From Nitrospirota bacterium (GTDB taxonomy: Bacteria > Nitrospirota > UBA9217), in NCBI GenBank assembly GCA_021788515.1, contig JAJYKN010000118.1:1-5657 (forward strand): 5,657 bases of DNA, written 5' to 3'. The notes below the pieces were generated by a model. That model ran no database searches. It was not told where the DNA came from and was given only the letters and a program-made list of their open reading frames with translations. This document shows, in pieces, positions 1-4,247 of this stretch (positions are counted from its first letter, which is position 1; every line of letters begins with the position of its first letter). The translations under genes and the position numbers were made by a program.

Positions 1-17
1 CTGAAGAACCTGTTTTT

Positions 18-467
18 TTAAGTGCGGTTTAAGTACGTTTTTTTTAGAATGTTGTTGATGCTTTGATGCGATATCGAGTCAACGATCTTGAGTTCTACGA
101 CGCGATCAGCCAATAAACGTAAGCTCCATTTGGCTTGACCAGCTGGCGGAGTGCTGCAAGCAATCGCCGTGATCTTTGCAGCGGCCCTCCCTTTGAATTT
201 CGGAGGCTGACCGGAACGAGGTCCTTCATGGAGAGCACGTTCTAATCCCTCCAAAGCGTAACGCCGTCTGATATTGAATATTGTGGCCAGACAGACACCC
301 AATGCATCGGCAATTTCCTGGTCTGTCTTGCTATTTGGTCCATCGGCCAATAGGAGAATTCGGCATCGTGTGATTTTCCGTGCCTTGTGTTTGCCAGACC
401 GAATGATTCCTTGCAGCCGATCACGTTCTCGCTCGCTCAACTGAACACGAAATTGTTTCTGGCTCAT
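18..467 (-). CDS. IS630-family transposase, N-terminal frame (OrfA), joined to the catalytic frame by a likely -1 frameshift
   Basis: This 149-aa frame is the DNA-binding half of an IS630-type transposase. A helix-turn-helix (DQEIADALGV...ATIFNIRRRY, about residues 49-70) is followed by a Pro/Gly/Arg linker (GPRSGQPPKFKGR) and a second winged-helix-like region (WSLRLLADRVVE...SINNILKK). The DDE catalytic domain is absent: family members are about 340 aa, and this frame stops at 18-20. Just before the stop the coding strand reads CTA AAA AAA ACG. A -1 slip on the A8 run gives LKKNVLKPHLKKQ, the usual IS630 continuation, open to the window edge. The ATG at 467 is preferred because AAGGAGG lies 5 bases upstream; the GTG at 473 overlaps that Shine-Dalgarno. 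The alternative to programmed frameshifting is a one-base indel (mutation or sequencing error) in the homopolymer. Confidence 0.85.
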   Translation of the reverse strand: MSQKQFRVQLSERERDRLQGIIRSGKHKARKITRCRILLLADGPNSKTDQEIADALGVCLATIFNIRRRYALEGLERALHEGPRSGQPPKFKGRAAAKITAIACSTPPAGQAKWSLRLLADRVVELKIVDSISHQSINNILKKTYLNRT

Positions 468-473
468 GGACAC

Positions 474-488
474 CTCCTTGCGAAGGAG
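474..488 (-). promoter_or_regulatory. Hairpin sequestering the transposase Shine-Dalgarno
   Basis: On the coding strand CTCCTT-CGC-AAGGAG is a perfect 6-bp stem with a 3-base loop. Its 3' arm is the Shine-Dalgarno of the transposase start at 467. The element's own predicted promoter (-10 at 487-492) would start RNA near 480, inside the hairpin, so native mRNA lacks the 5' arm and keeps a free Shine-Dalgarno. RNA entering from outside carries both arms. This is the layout known from IS10 and IS50, where read-through transcripts are translationally silenced. The structure is seen directly; the function is inferred. Confidence 0.55.
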
Positions 489-515
489 TATGCCACAAAG
501 AGCCTAAACTATCAA
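487..515 (-). promoter_or_regulatory. Candidate sigma-70 promoter of the IS630 transposase
   Basis: On the minus strand TTGATA (510-515) and CATACT (487-492) are separated by exactly 17 bases, matching 5/6 and 4/6 of the -35 and -10 consensus. Transcription would begin around 480, leaving a leader of about a dozen bases that holds the Shine-Dalgarno. The call rests on sequence only, and the -10 is mediocre. Confidence 0.45.
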
Positions 516-518
516 GAA

Positions 519-1058
519 CTAAATTGACAAAGCACTAGCCGCTCCCGCGCCTTCGATGTTCAAGCCATAGGGCACAAGGTTGAGATAGGCTTCGAGAATA
601 TCGTTCTTGGAATACAAGAGCTCAAGCCAACATGCGGCCATGATCTGGGCAGTTTTGCCGGAGATCGTGCGCGAATTGATGTCGTATTTGATGCGCGCAA
701 GCTGCATCGTGATCGTTGACCCGCCGATCTTCCGGTCCTTTTTGATATAGGTATGCCATATCGCGCGGGCGAGTGCCGTCGGGCTCACGCCCGGATGGAA
801 CCGGAACCACTTGTCTTCGTGCAGGAGCGTGGCCTTGACCAGGACGGGAGAGATCGATTTGAGCGGCAGCCACAAACGGAACTTGTCGTCTCGCGATAGT
901 GTTAAGCGAATAAGCTTCCCGCTACTATCATAGATCGCCTGGGAGAAGCTGACGTCGGATGTGAGGGAGGGAGAGAGGAGGCGGAAGAGGATGAGGACAA
1001 GTAAGAGTGGAACAGCTATGCGGGCGGCTTTACGAAAACCGAGTTTTAGTCCTATCAC
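519..1058 (-). pseudogene. pbpC: Penicillin-binding protein 1C-like glycosyltransferase, truncated by IS630 insertion
   Basis: This is the N-terminal part of a peptidoglycan glycosyltransferase (GT51) that polymerises lipid II at the outer face of the inner membrane. A signal anchor spans about residues 12-29. Family motifs follow: the catalytic EDKWFRFHPGV (Glu81), GGSTITMQLAR (112-122), then a GK...LELLYSKNDILEAYLN block and VPYGLNIEGAGAAS. The YSK-ILEAYLN and IEGAGAAS wording points to PBP1C rather than PBP1A or MtgA. Homology stops at GAGAAS, where frame-in from the IS adds A-L-S-I and a stop; complete PBP1C proteins are about 700-800 aa with a transpeptidase domain. The host-derived part is about 536-1058. 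The GTG start at 1058 overlaps the stop of the upstream VapC gene (GTGA), with GAAAGGG as ribosome site. The remainder presumably lies left of the IS. The glycosyltransferase domain is cut before completion, so activity is doubtful. Confidence 0.82.
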
Positions 1059-1465
1059 ACTTTGCCCTTTCGCGCGCCGGACTGCAAAAGGAGCCCGTCG
1101 ATCTCCTGAAAATGGCCGTCGAAGGAATAGAGCGCGAGGCCATGTTTCAAAGCATTTGCTGCTATCCAGATGTCGTTAGTTGGAATGGGCCTGCCCTTCA
1201 GCTTTAGTTTTTTAACAACCAGGGAGTAAAATTCCGCCGTTTCAAGATCATGCGGGAGTATCTCGACGCGGGGCGCATCCAAAAAGGCTTCCAGTTCCTC
1301 TCGGTTCTTTTTCTCCTTGCCCCCGAGGGAAAAGCCTGTGAAAAGCTCGGCGATGACCGTTATATCCACGCCGATGAGATCGCAATTACGAAACGCCTCA
1401 ATGACGCCTTCGTCATTGTTTTTGAAAGCGACGTAGACGTTCGTGTCGATCGCGATCCGCCTCAC
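1055..1465 (-). CDS. vapC: VapC-type PIN-domain ribonuclease toxin
   Basis: PIN-domain toxin of a type II toxin-antitoxin module; such proteins are Mg-dependent ribonucleases that usually cut tRNA or rRNA. The acidic quartet is intact. Counted from the longer TTG start at 1471 it is Asp9 (IAIDTNVYVAF), Glu42 (VIAELFTGF), Asp100 (PTNDIWIAANAL) and Asp118 (YSFDGHF). At about 136 aa it is family-typical. The GTG at 1465 is preferred: it overlaps the antitoxin stop as GTGA and has AGGAG 8 bases upstream, while the TTG at 1471 is only 2 bases from that site. Its own stop overlaps the start of the pbpC-like gene the same way, so translation of all three may be coupled. It appears intact; the RNA target is unknown. 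Confidence 0.9.
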   Translation of the reverse strand: MRRIAIDTNVYVAFKNNDEGVIEAFRNCDLIGVDITVIAELFTGFSLGGKEKKNREELEAFLDAPRVEILPHDLETAEFYSLVVKKLKLKGRPIPTNDIWIAANALKHGLALYSFDGHFQEIDGLLLQSGARKGKV

Positions 1466-1719
1466 TTCCAAAGCTCCTCGTCGATCTTCTCGAAAATGCG
1501 CATGGCCTTGCGGAATTCCTTTGTTTCTTCCTTGCTCCAGGTTCCGGCGAGTTGGTCCAGGTCGTGGTGTTTCTTAAAACGCGGCTCCTTGCCCGTGCCT
1601 GTGGCCTTTTTCAGGGCCTGAAGGATCCATTGGTTTACGCTCAGGTTGTCCTGCTGCGCCCGGGCCTTGAGCACCCGGTCAGTCTCGGCGTCGATACCGC
1701 GAATGGAAATGGTTTTCAT
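1462..1719 (-). CDS. vapB: Ribbon-helix-helix antitoxin (VapB/FitA type)
   Basis: This 85-aa antitoxin is expected to bind and inhibit the adjacent PIN toxin and, as a dimer, to repress their shared promoter. Residues 1-42 form a ribbon-helix-helix: the strand KTISIRGID, then two helices (AETDRVLKARAQQ and SVNQWILQALKKAT). The C-terminal tail (DLDQLAGTWS...EFRKAMRIFEKIDEELWK) is the toxin-binding extension typical of VapB proteins paired with PIN toxins. The ATG at 1719 is chosen because GGAGG lies 5 bases upstream. The in-frame ATG at 1737 has no such site, and its six extra codons contain this Shine-Dalgarno. The stop overlaps the vapC GTG start. Upstream are a promoter and a palindromic operator. 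Confidence 0.9.
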   Translation of the reverse strand: MKTISIRGIDAETDRVLKARAQQDNLSVNQWILQALKKATGTGKEPRFKKHHDLDQLAGTWSKEETKEFRKAMRIFEKIDEELWK

Positions 1720-1741
1720 GGCAACCTCCGAAAGCATAGTA

Positions 1742-1773
1742 TGATGTCATTATGATATTACCAAATGACATCA
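1742..1773. promoter_or_regulatory. Perfect inverted-repeat operator of the toxin-antitoxin operon
   Basis: TGATGTCATT (1742-1751) and AATGACATCA (1764-1773) are perfect 10-bp inverted repeats with a 12-base spacer. Their centres are 22 bases, about two helical turns, apart. One arm lies between the -35 and -10 of the predicted promoter and the other just downstream of the -10, so a bound ribbon-helix-helix dimer pair would block polymerase. Toxin-antitoxin operons are commonly autorepressed this way; the binding itself is inferred. Confidence 0.7.
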
Positions 1774-1783
1774 ATTAGGTCAA
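1755..1783 (-). promoter_or_regulatory. Sigma-70-like promoter of the vapB-vapC-pbpC operon
   Basis: On the minus strand TTGACC (1778-1783) and TAATAT (1755-1760) are separated by exactly 17 bases, matching 5/6 and 4/6 of the consensus. RNA would begin near 1748, giving a leader of about 28 bases before the antitoxin ATG at 1719. The operator arms sit inside and just below the promoter. Confidence 0.65.
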
Positions 1784-1870
1784 CCCTTTTCAACGTGAGC
1801 ATGGATTACCCATTGCGCTATGCGTTACACCCTGACTTCTTTCCACCGCCACTTTCCGGCGCGTCCCCTG

Positions 1871-2230
1871 CTACTCCTTCGGAATCTTCAATTCCCCGTC
1901 TTTCCTCAGCCTCTCAAAATATTCGAGAGCATGAGCAAGCGCTTCAAGAAGTTCCGCAGGAATTTCCTCGCGTTTGAGAATGCCGGCCGTGATCGCATAG
2001 GCGACCATCATGTCCGGCAGGCCGCCATTGTAGCGTTTGAATAGCTCACGAGAAGGTCCGTTTTCGTACTGGTGGATTTCGTCACTCAACGCGCCGCTGC
2101 CGAGCTTTCCGTCCCGCCATTCCGCAAAGCGGTGATCGAGCTTCGAAAGCTCGCGGTGCAGTTCCCGCTCGTGGGCTTCCGCCGCGAATTCGCGAATCAG
2201 CTTTTTTATTTTCTTGGAGTATTCACGCAT
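1871..2230 (-). CDS. Conserved-looking hypothetical protein, 119 aa
   Basis: I cannot assign a function. The product is a soluble, charged, mostly helical protein with no signal peptide or membrane segment. It has a basic helical start (MREYSKKIKKLIREFAAEAHERELHRELSK read as segments), a central HRFAEWRDGKLGSGALSDEIHQY segment with GPSRELFKRY, then GGLPDMMVAYAITAGIL and an acidic helical tail (EEIPAELLEALAHALEYFERLRK). I recall short uncharacterised proteins of this plan in many proteobacterial genomes, often near toxin-antitoxin genes, but cannot verify that here. The ATG at 2230 fits the protein, yet no clear Shine-Dalgarno precedes it: the 10 bases between the start and the upstream hairpin have only GG-rich fragments. 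It is transcribed toward vapBC but separated from it by a 90-base gap before the vapBC promoter. Coding status is supported by length, codon pattern and sensible composition. Confidence 0.7.
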   Translation of the reverse strand: MREYSKKIKKLIREFAAEAHERELHRELSKLDHRFAEWRDGKLGSGALSDEIHQYENGPSRELFKRYNGGLPDMMVAYAITAGILKREEIPAELLEALAHALEYFERLRKDGELKIPKE

Positions 2231-2240
2231 ACCATAACCA

Positions 2241-2286
2241 AAAAAGCCGATTAAAGATAAATTGATCCATTTCCAATCGGCTTTTT
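2241..2286. terminator. Bidirectional intrinsic terminator-like hairpin
   Basis: AAAAAGCCGATT (2241-2252) pairs perfectly with AATCGGCTTTTT (2275-2286) across a 22-base loop: a 12-bp stem with a GCCGATT core and T tracts on both strands. For leftward transcription it would end the Phd/XRE antitoxin remnant transcript, with a run of six T at the end. The T tract stops only 10 bases before the start of the 119-aa gene, so that gene would need read-through or a promoter inside the hairpin. The long loop makes it weaker than a tight terminator. Confidence 0.6.
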
Positions 2287-2352
2287 GTTATTACCTGTGC
2301 AGCAGACACTGTCGCCAAGCATGCATGTAACTTCATCCGTGCTAATGTTTAT

Positions 2353-2538
2353 TTATAGACCCATCGTCTTCTTCAAATCCTTGTGGGTCGTCCATTTTTT
2401 ATTCTTCAGTTTAACCTGCGATGCGGAATAATAGTCCTCCCGGTCCTGTTCGATTTCCTTGAGCCGCAAATATTCCTTGTAATCGAGGACGACCGCCACC
2501 GGTTTGTCATTATCTTTCACGATCAGTGTCTTAATCAT
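2353..2538 (-). CDS. Phd/YefM-like antitoxin, short form lacking the usual N-terminus
   Basis: The 61-aa product matches the second half of Phd/YefM-family antitoxins. IVKDNDKPVAVVLDYKEYLRLKEIE (residues 6-30, given as the family block) corresponds to the central strand and helix that usually follow about 20-30 N-terminal residues. The tail, ending NKKWTTHKDLKKTMGL, resembles the toxin-contact region. The N-terminal segment that carries DNA-binding residues is missing, and the in-frame sequence upstream (through 2561) does not resemble it. No RelE, Doc or other toxin gene follows downstream; there is only a 110-base gap with a hairpin. It is 23 bases from the upstream XRE-like remnant, so they probably shared a transcript. 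It may be a degraded remnant or an orphan antitoxin; it has no strong ribosome site. Confidence 0.6.
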   Translation of the reverse strand: MIKTLIVKDNDKPVAVVLDYKEYLRLKEIEQDREDYYSASQVKLKNKKWTTHKDLKKTMGL

Positions 2539-2561
2539 GATTTGACTTTCTGCCGATTCCC

Positions 2562-2759
2562 TTAGGCCGCTGCCTTATGCGCTTCCACTCGCAGTTCTAT
2601 ACGCTCATGCGTCTGGAGGATCTTAATGATCTCGATGATATTCTCAGCCCGGGGATTGCCGCGAGGCCCGAGCATCCGGTGGACGCTTTTGTCCGGCTTT
2701 TTGAGTTTCTTTGCCAACTGCTGGAACGTGATCGTGGCATTGATGTAATCGCGAAGCAT
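2562..2759 (-). pseudogene. XRE/HigA-like antitoxin, N-terminally truncated at a transposon boundary
   Basis: The 65-aa product is the C-terminal two thirds of a helix-turn-helix antitoxin of the type paired with RelE/HigB-like toxins. LRDYINATITFQQLAKKL, the DNA-reading KPDKSVHRMLGPRGNP, and NIIEIIKILQ are all in their normal order. Family members are about 95-105 aa, and the conserved LRDYINA segment is normally preceded by some 30-35 residues. Here the first codon before the ATG (GCC, 2760-2762) still fits the family, but the next is a TAG stop (2763-2765), and the inverted repeat of the Y1 transposase element begins at 2769. The gene therefore looks cut by that insertion. No Shine-Dalgarno precedes the ATG at 2759. 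The missing N-terminus was not found on the far side of the element. Confidence 0.65.
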
Positions 2760-2768
2760 GGCCTAATC

Positions 2769-2788
2769 TATAGGGTCAGGTCTTTTGT
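2769..2788 (+). repeat. Left terminal inverted repeat of the RAYT-like element
   Basis: It reads TATAGGGTCAGGTCTTTTGT. Its reverse complement matches 3684-3703 at 17 of 20 positions; the three differences are all C/T. It lies directly upstream of the TTGACA -35 box of the transposase promoter. Confidence 0.7.
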
Positions 2789-2789
2789 G

Positions 2790-2818
2790 TTGACATTTCT
2801 CAGAAGTCATGCTACCTT
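2790..2818 (+). promoter_or_regulatory. Promoter of the Y1 transposase, predicting a leaderless mRNA
   Basis: A perfect TTGACA (2790-2795) is followed after exactly 17 bases by TACCTT (2813-2818, weak at 3/6). Starting 7 bases after the -10 would place the first transcribed base at about 2825, the A of the ATG. Consistent with that, no Shine-Dalgarno is present in the bases before the ATG (CTACCTTTGCACC). Confidence 0.5.
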
Positions 2819-2824
2819 TGCACC

Positions 2825-3676
2825 ATGACCAGACCTCTTCGCATAGAATACCCCGGCGCCGTATATCATATAACCTCTCGCGGCAACGAAAAGAAGGCCG
2901 TATTCAAGGACGACCAAGACCGCGAGAACTTTCTCAACACCTTACAGCACGTCAATAAGCGTTATAATTGGCTGTGCCATGCCTATTGCCTCATGACCAA
3001 CCACTATCATCTTTTGATCGAAACACCTGATGGCAACCTTTCCCTCGGCATGAGACAGCTTAACGGCGTCTATACCCAGCTTTTCAACAAACGGCATAAG
3101 AGAACCGGCCACCTTTTCCAGGGCAGGTTCAAGGGCATCCTTATCCAGAAAGACAGCCATCTCCTCGAAGTCTGCCGATACGTGGTATTGAACCCTCTTC
3201 GGGCAGGGATGGTAGAAAGTCCCGGACAATGGAAATGGAGCAGCTACCGCGCAACCGCAGGCAAAGCGAAACCCCACCCCAGCCTCACCACGGATTGGGT
3301 CCTAGGGCAATTCAGCGGGAAAAGAAGCAAGGCGGAGCAGGAATACCGCCAATTCGTCAAATGGGGCATCGGCGAAAAATCCATCATGCTCGATGTCAAG
3401 GGGCAGGTCATCCTGGGCGAAGACGAATTCGTAGACACCCTCGCCGCTCATCTGAGAAAGCACAAGGATGTGCCTGAGATACCGAGGAGCCAGCGGTACG
3501 CAAACCGACCAGAGCTTGATAAAATCTTTCACGAGAGTATACTCAAGGACAGAAAGAAGCGAGACAAGAAGATGGCTGAGGCAGTTGAGAGATATGCATA
3601 TAGACAGAGCGAGATTGCCCGGCACCTGGGCCTCCATGTCTCCACCGTGAGCAATATTCTCCGGGTTAGCGGTTGA
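2825..3676 (+). CDS. REP-associated tyrosine transposase-like (RAYT / Y1_Tnp) protein with C-terminal HTH
   Basis: The 283-aa HUH single-strand DNA transposase is related to IS200/IS605 TnpA; such enzymes nick and join single-stranded DNA at structured ends through a 5'-phosphotyrosine. The Y1 domain covers about residues 1-145: YPGAVYHITSRGN at the start, the metal-binding HUH motif in LMTNHYHLLIET (His60, His62), TGHLFQGRFKG, and the probable nucleophile Tyr119 in VCRYVVLNPLRAG, followed by WKWSSYRA. This full motif order suggests a functional protein. Beyond the catalytic domain about 140 residues remain, ending in a clear helix-turn-helix (QSEIARHLGLHVSTVSNILR, residues 261-280), a longer architecture than IS200 TnpA. 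The ATG at 2825 begins MTRPLRIEYPGA, the normal start for the family. It is the only plus-strand gene here and is probably expressed from its own promoter. Confidence 0.93.
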   Translation: MTRPLRIEYPGAVYHITSRGNEKKAVFKDDQDRENFLNTLQHVNKRYNWLCHAYCLMTNHYHLLIETPDGNLSLGMRQLNGVYTQLFNKRHKRTGHLFQGRFKGILIQKDSHLLEVCRYVVLNPLRAGMVESPGQWKWSSYRATAGKAKPHPSLTTDWVLGQFSGKRSKAEQEYRQFVKWGIGEKSIMLDVKGQVILGEDEFVDTLAAHLRKHKDVPEIPRSQRYANRPELDKIFHESILKDRKKRDKKMAEAVERYAYRQSEIARHLGLHVSTVSNILRVSG

Positions 3677-3683
3677 CACCATT

Positions 3684-3703
3684 ACAAAAGACCCGATTCT
3701 ATA
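3684..3703 (+). repeat. Right terminal inverted repeat of the RAYT-like element
   Basis: It reads ACAAAAGACCCGATTCTATA, the imperfect inverted copy of 2769-2788 (17/20). It begins 8 bases after the transposase stop, so nearly the whole element is promoter plus gene. Confidence 0.7.
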
Positions 3704-3805
3704 AGGTTTTTTGAAATCAAGAAGTTTAACTCAGATTTCTTTGAAGAAGACATCGAGTAGGATACAATTGCAGGCATGTTATCTGAACAGGATTGGGGAG
3801 ATTGT

Positions 3806-4111
3806 TTATTTCCTGATTTTTGATTCGAGCAGAGCAACCCGTTTTGCGAGCGCATCAAACTCGTCGTAATCGACTTTTCTCTTCAGCTCGACTTTAAGAA
3901 ATTGGACATCGGATTTGATGATTTGTGCGTCTTCCATCAAAGCTCCGATCATTTTGGTTTGAGTCTTCTGCGCAGCCTTGATATCATGGTATTGTTCAGC
4001 AATGAGATTGATCTTTGATTCGAGGTCTTCCCTGAAGATACCGACGACATGCTGAAATTCTGTTCGTTGTCCAACAAGAATTTCCTTTAATTTATTCTCG
4101 GTAATCTCCAT
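3806..4111 (-). CDS. Small coiled-coil protein, function unknown (101 aa)
   Basis: I do not recognise a named family. The protein is soluble, with no signal or membrane segment. It is almost entirely amphipathic helix with heptad-like spacing, from ITENKLKEILVGQ through FREDLESKINLIAEQ, with the strongest register in IIKSDVQFLKVELKRK and DALAKRVALLESKIR at the C-terminus. It probably forms homo-oligomers. The ATG at 4111 is chosen because AAGGAG lies 9 bases upstream and a strong promoter sits at 4152-4180. A longer frame beginning at 4216 would run through that promoter and has no ribosome site. It is a separate transcription unit downstream of rtcB in the same direction. Short coiled-coil proteins like this occur widely in Desulfobacterota-like genomes (recollection, unverified). 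Confidence 0.75.
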   Translation of the reverse strand: MEITENKLKEILVGQRTEFQHVVGIFREDLESKINLIAEQYHDIKAAQKTQTKMIGALMEDAQIIKSDVQFLKVELKRKVDYDEFDALAKRVALLESKIRK

Positions 4112-4151
4112 GGCTGCAATCTCCTTCATTGCGGATGTACGGCTGTGTTTG

Positions 4152-4180
4152 ATATTATACGTTGAACCGTATTTTGTCAA
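4152..4180 (-). promoter_or_regulatory. Strong sigma-70-like promoter of the coiled-coil gene
   Basis: On the minus strand a perfect TTGACA (4175-4180) is followed by overlapping -10 candidates: a perfect TATAAT (4154-4159) at 15-base spacing and TAATAT (4152-4157) at the optimal 17. RNA would begin near 4145, giving a leader of about 34 bases that contains the Shine-Dalgarno for the ATG at 4111. Confidence 0.75.
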
Positions 4181-4214
4181 GATAGATAAAGGTTCCAACC
4201 AGGCGCTCGACAGC

Positions 4215-4247
4215 AACGCGCCAAGAACGGCGAGTGACGTGCGCGTT
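4215..4247. repeat. Short GC-rich inverted repeat between rtcB and the coiled-coil gene
   Basis: AACGCGC (4215-4221) and GCGCGTT (4241-4247) form a perfect 7-bp stem with a 19-base loop, upstream of the coiled-coil promoter and about 45 bases after the rtcB stop. No T run follows on either strand, so it is not a standard terminator; it might end rtcB transcription weakly or be chance. A C8 run (4254-4261) lies beside it. Confidence 0.3.

Larger units (their letters stand above)
1..535 (-). mobile_element. IS630-family insertion sequence, partial (runs off left edge)
   Basis: The inside of this element is an IS630-type transposase N-terminal reading frame (18-467, minus). Its outer right end is placed at about 535, because the interrupted pbpC-like reading frame loses homology exactly at a TA (536-537), and IS630/Tc1-type elements insert at and duplicate TA. 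Read inward from the end, the element begins GTGCTTTGTCAATTTAG. The other terminal repeat, the rest of the transposase and the second TA copy lie left of the window, so the terminal repeat itself is not proven. Family assignment comes from the protein; the exact boundary is inferred from where the host gene breaks. Confidence 0.75.
2769..3703 (+). mobile_element. RAYT-like (IS200/IS605-related) single-gene element with imperfect terminal inverted repeats
   Basis: One HUH/Y1 transposase gene (2825-3676) is bounded by 20-base terminal repeats matching 17/20 in inverted orientation. The left copy is at 2769-2788 and the right copy at 3684-3703, 8 bases after the transposase stop. Both outer ends finish with CTATA when read outward. 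The promoter lies inside the left end. The left end abuts a truncated antitoxin gene. The few bases 2763-2768 and any direct repeat are unresolved, so the exact ends are approximate. Confidence 0.7.

Noticed and set aside
1466..1471. TTG at 1471 as vapC start
   Set aside because: It is only 2 bases after AGGAG; the GTG at 1465 has correct spacing and forms the GTGA overlap with the antitoxin stop.
1784..1870. Gap between the vapBC promoter and the 119-aa gene
   Set aside because: Checked for a terminator, small frame or repeat; nothing supportable was seen.
2942..3277. Minus-strand open frame antisense to the Y1 transposase
   Set aside because: It lies opposite the clearly conserved HUH domain and has no recognisable motifs or ribosome site; it is a shadow of the real gene.
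3704..3805. Possible remnant coding sequence between the RAYT right end and the coiled-coil gene, including a short plus frame ending KKFNSDFFEEDIE
   Set aside because: It is under 20 codons past the transposase stop, shows no match to the missing antitoxin N-terminus or any family I know, and has no start; I see no gene or terminator there.
4112..4216. N-terminal extension of the coiled-coil frame up to 4216
   Set aside because: It runs through a near-consensus promoter, has no ribosome site, and its composition is unlike the helical body; the ATG at 4111 has AAGGAG upstream.
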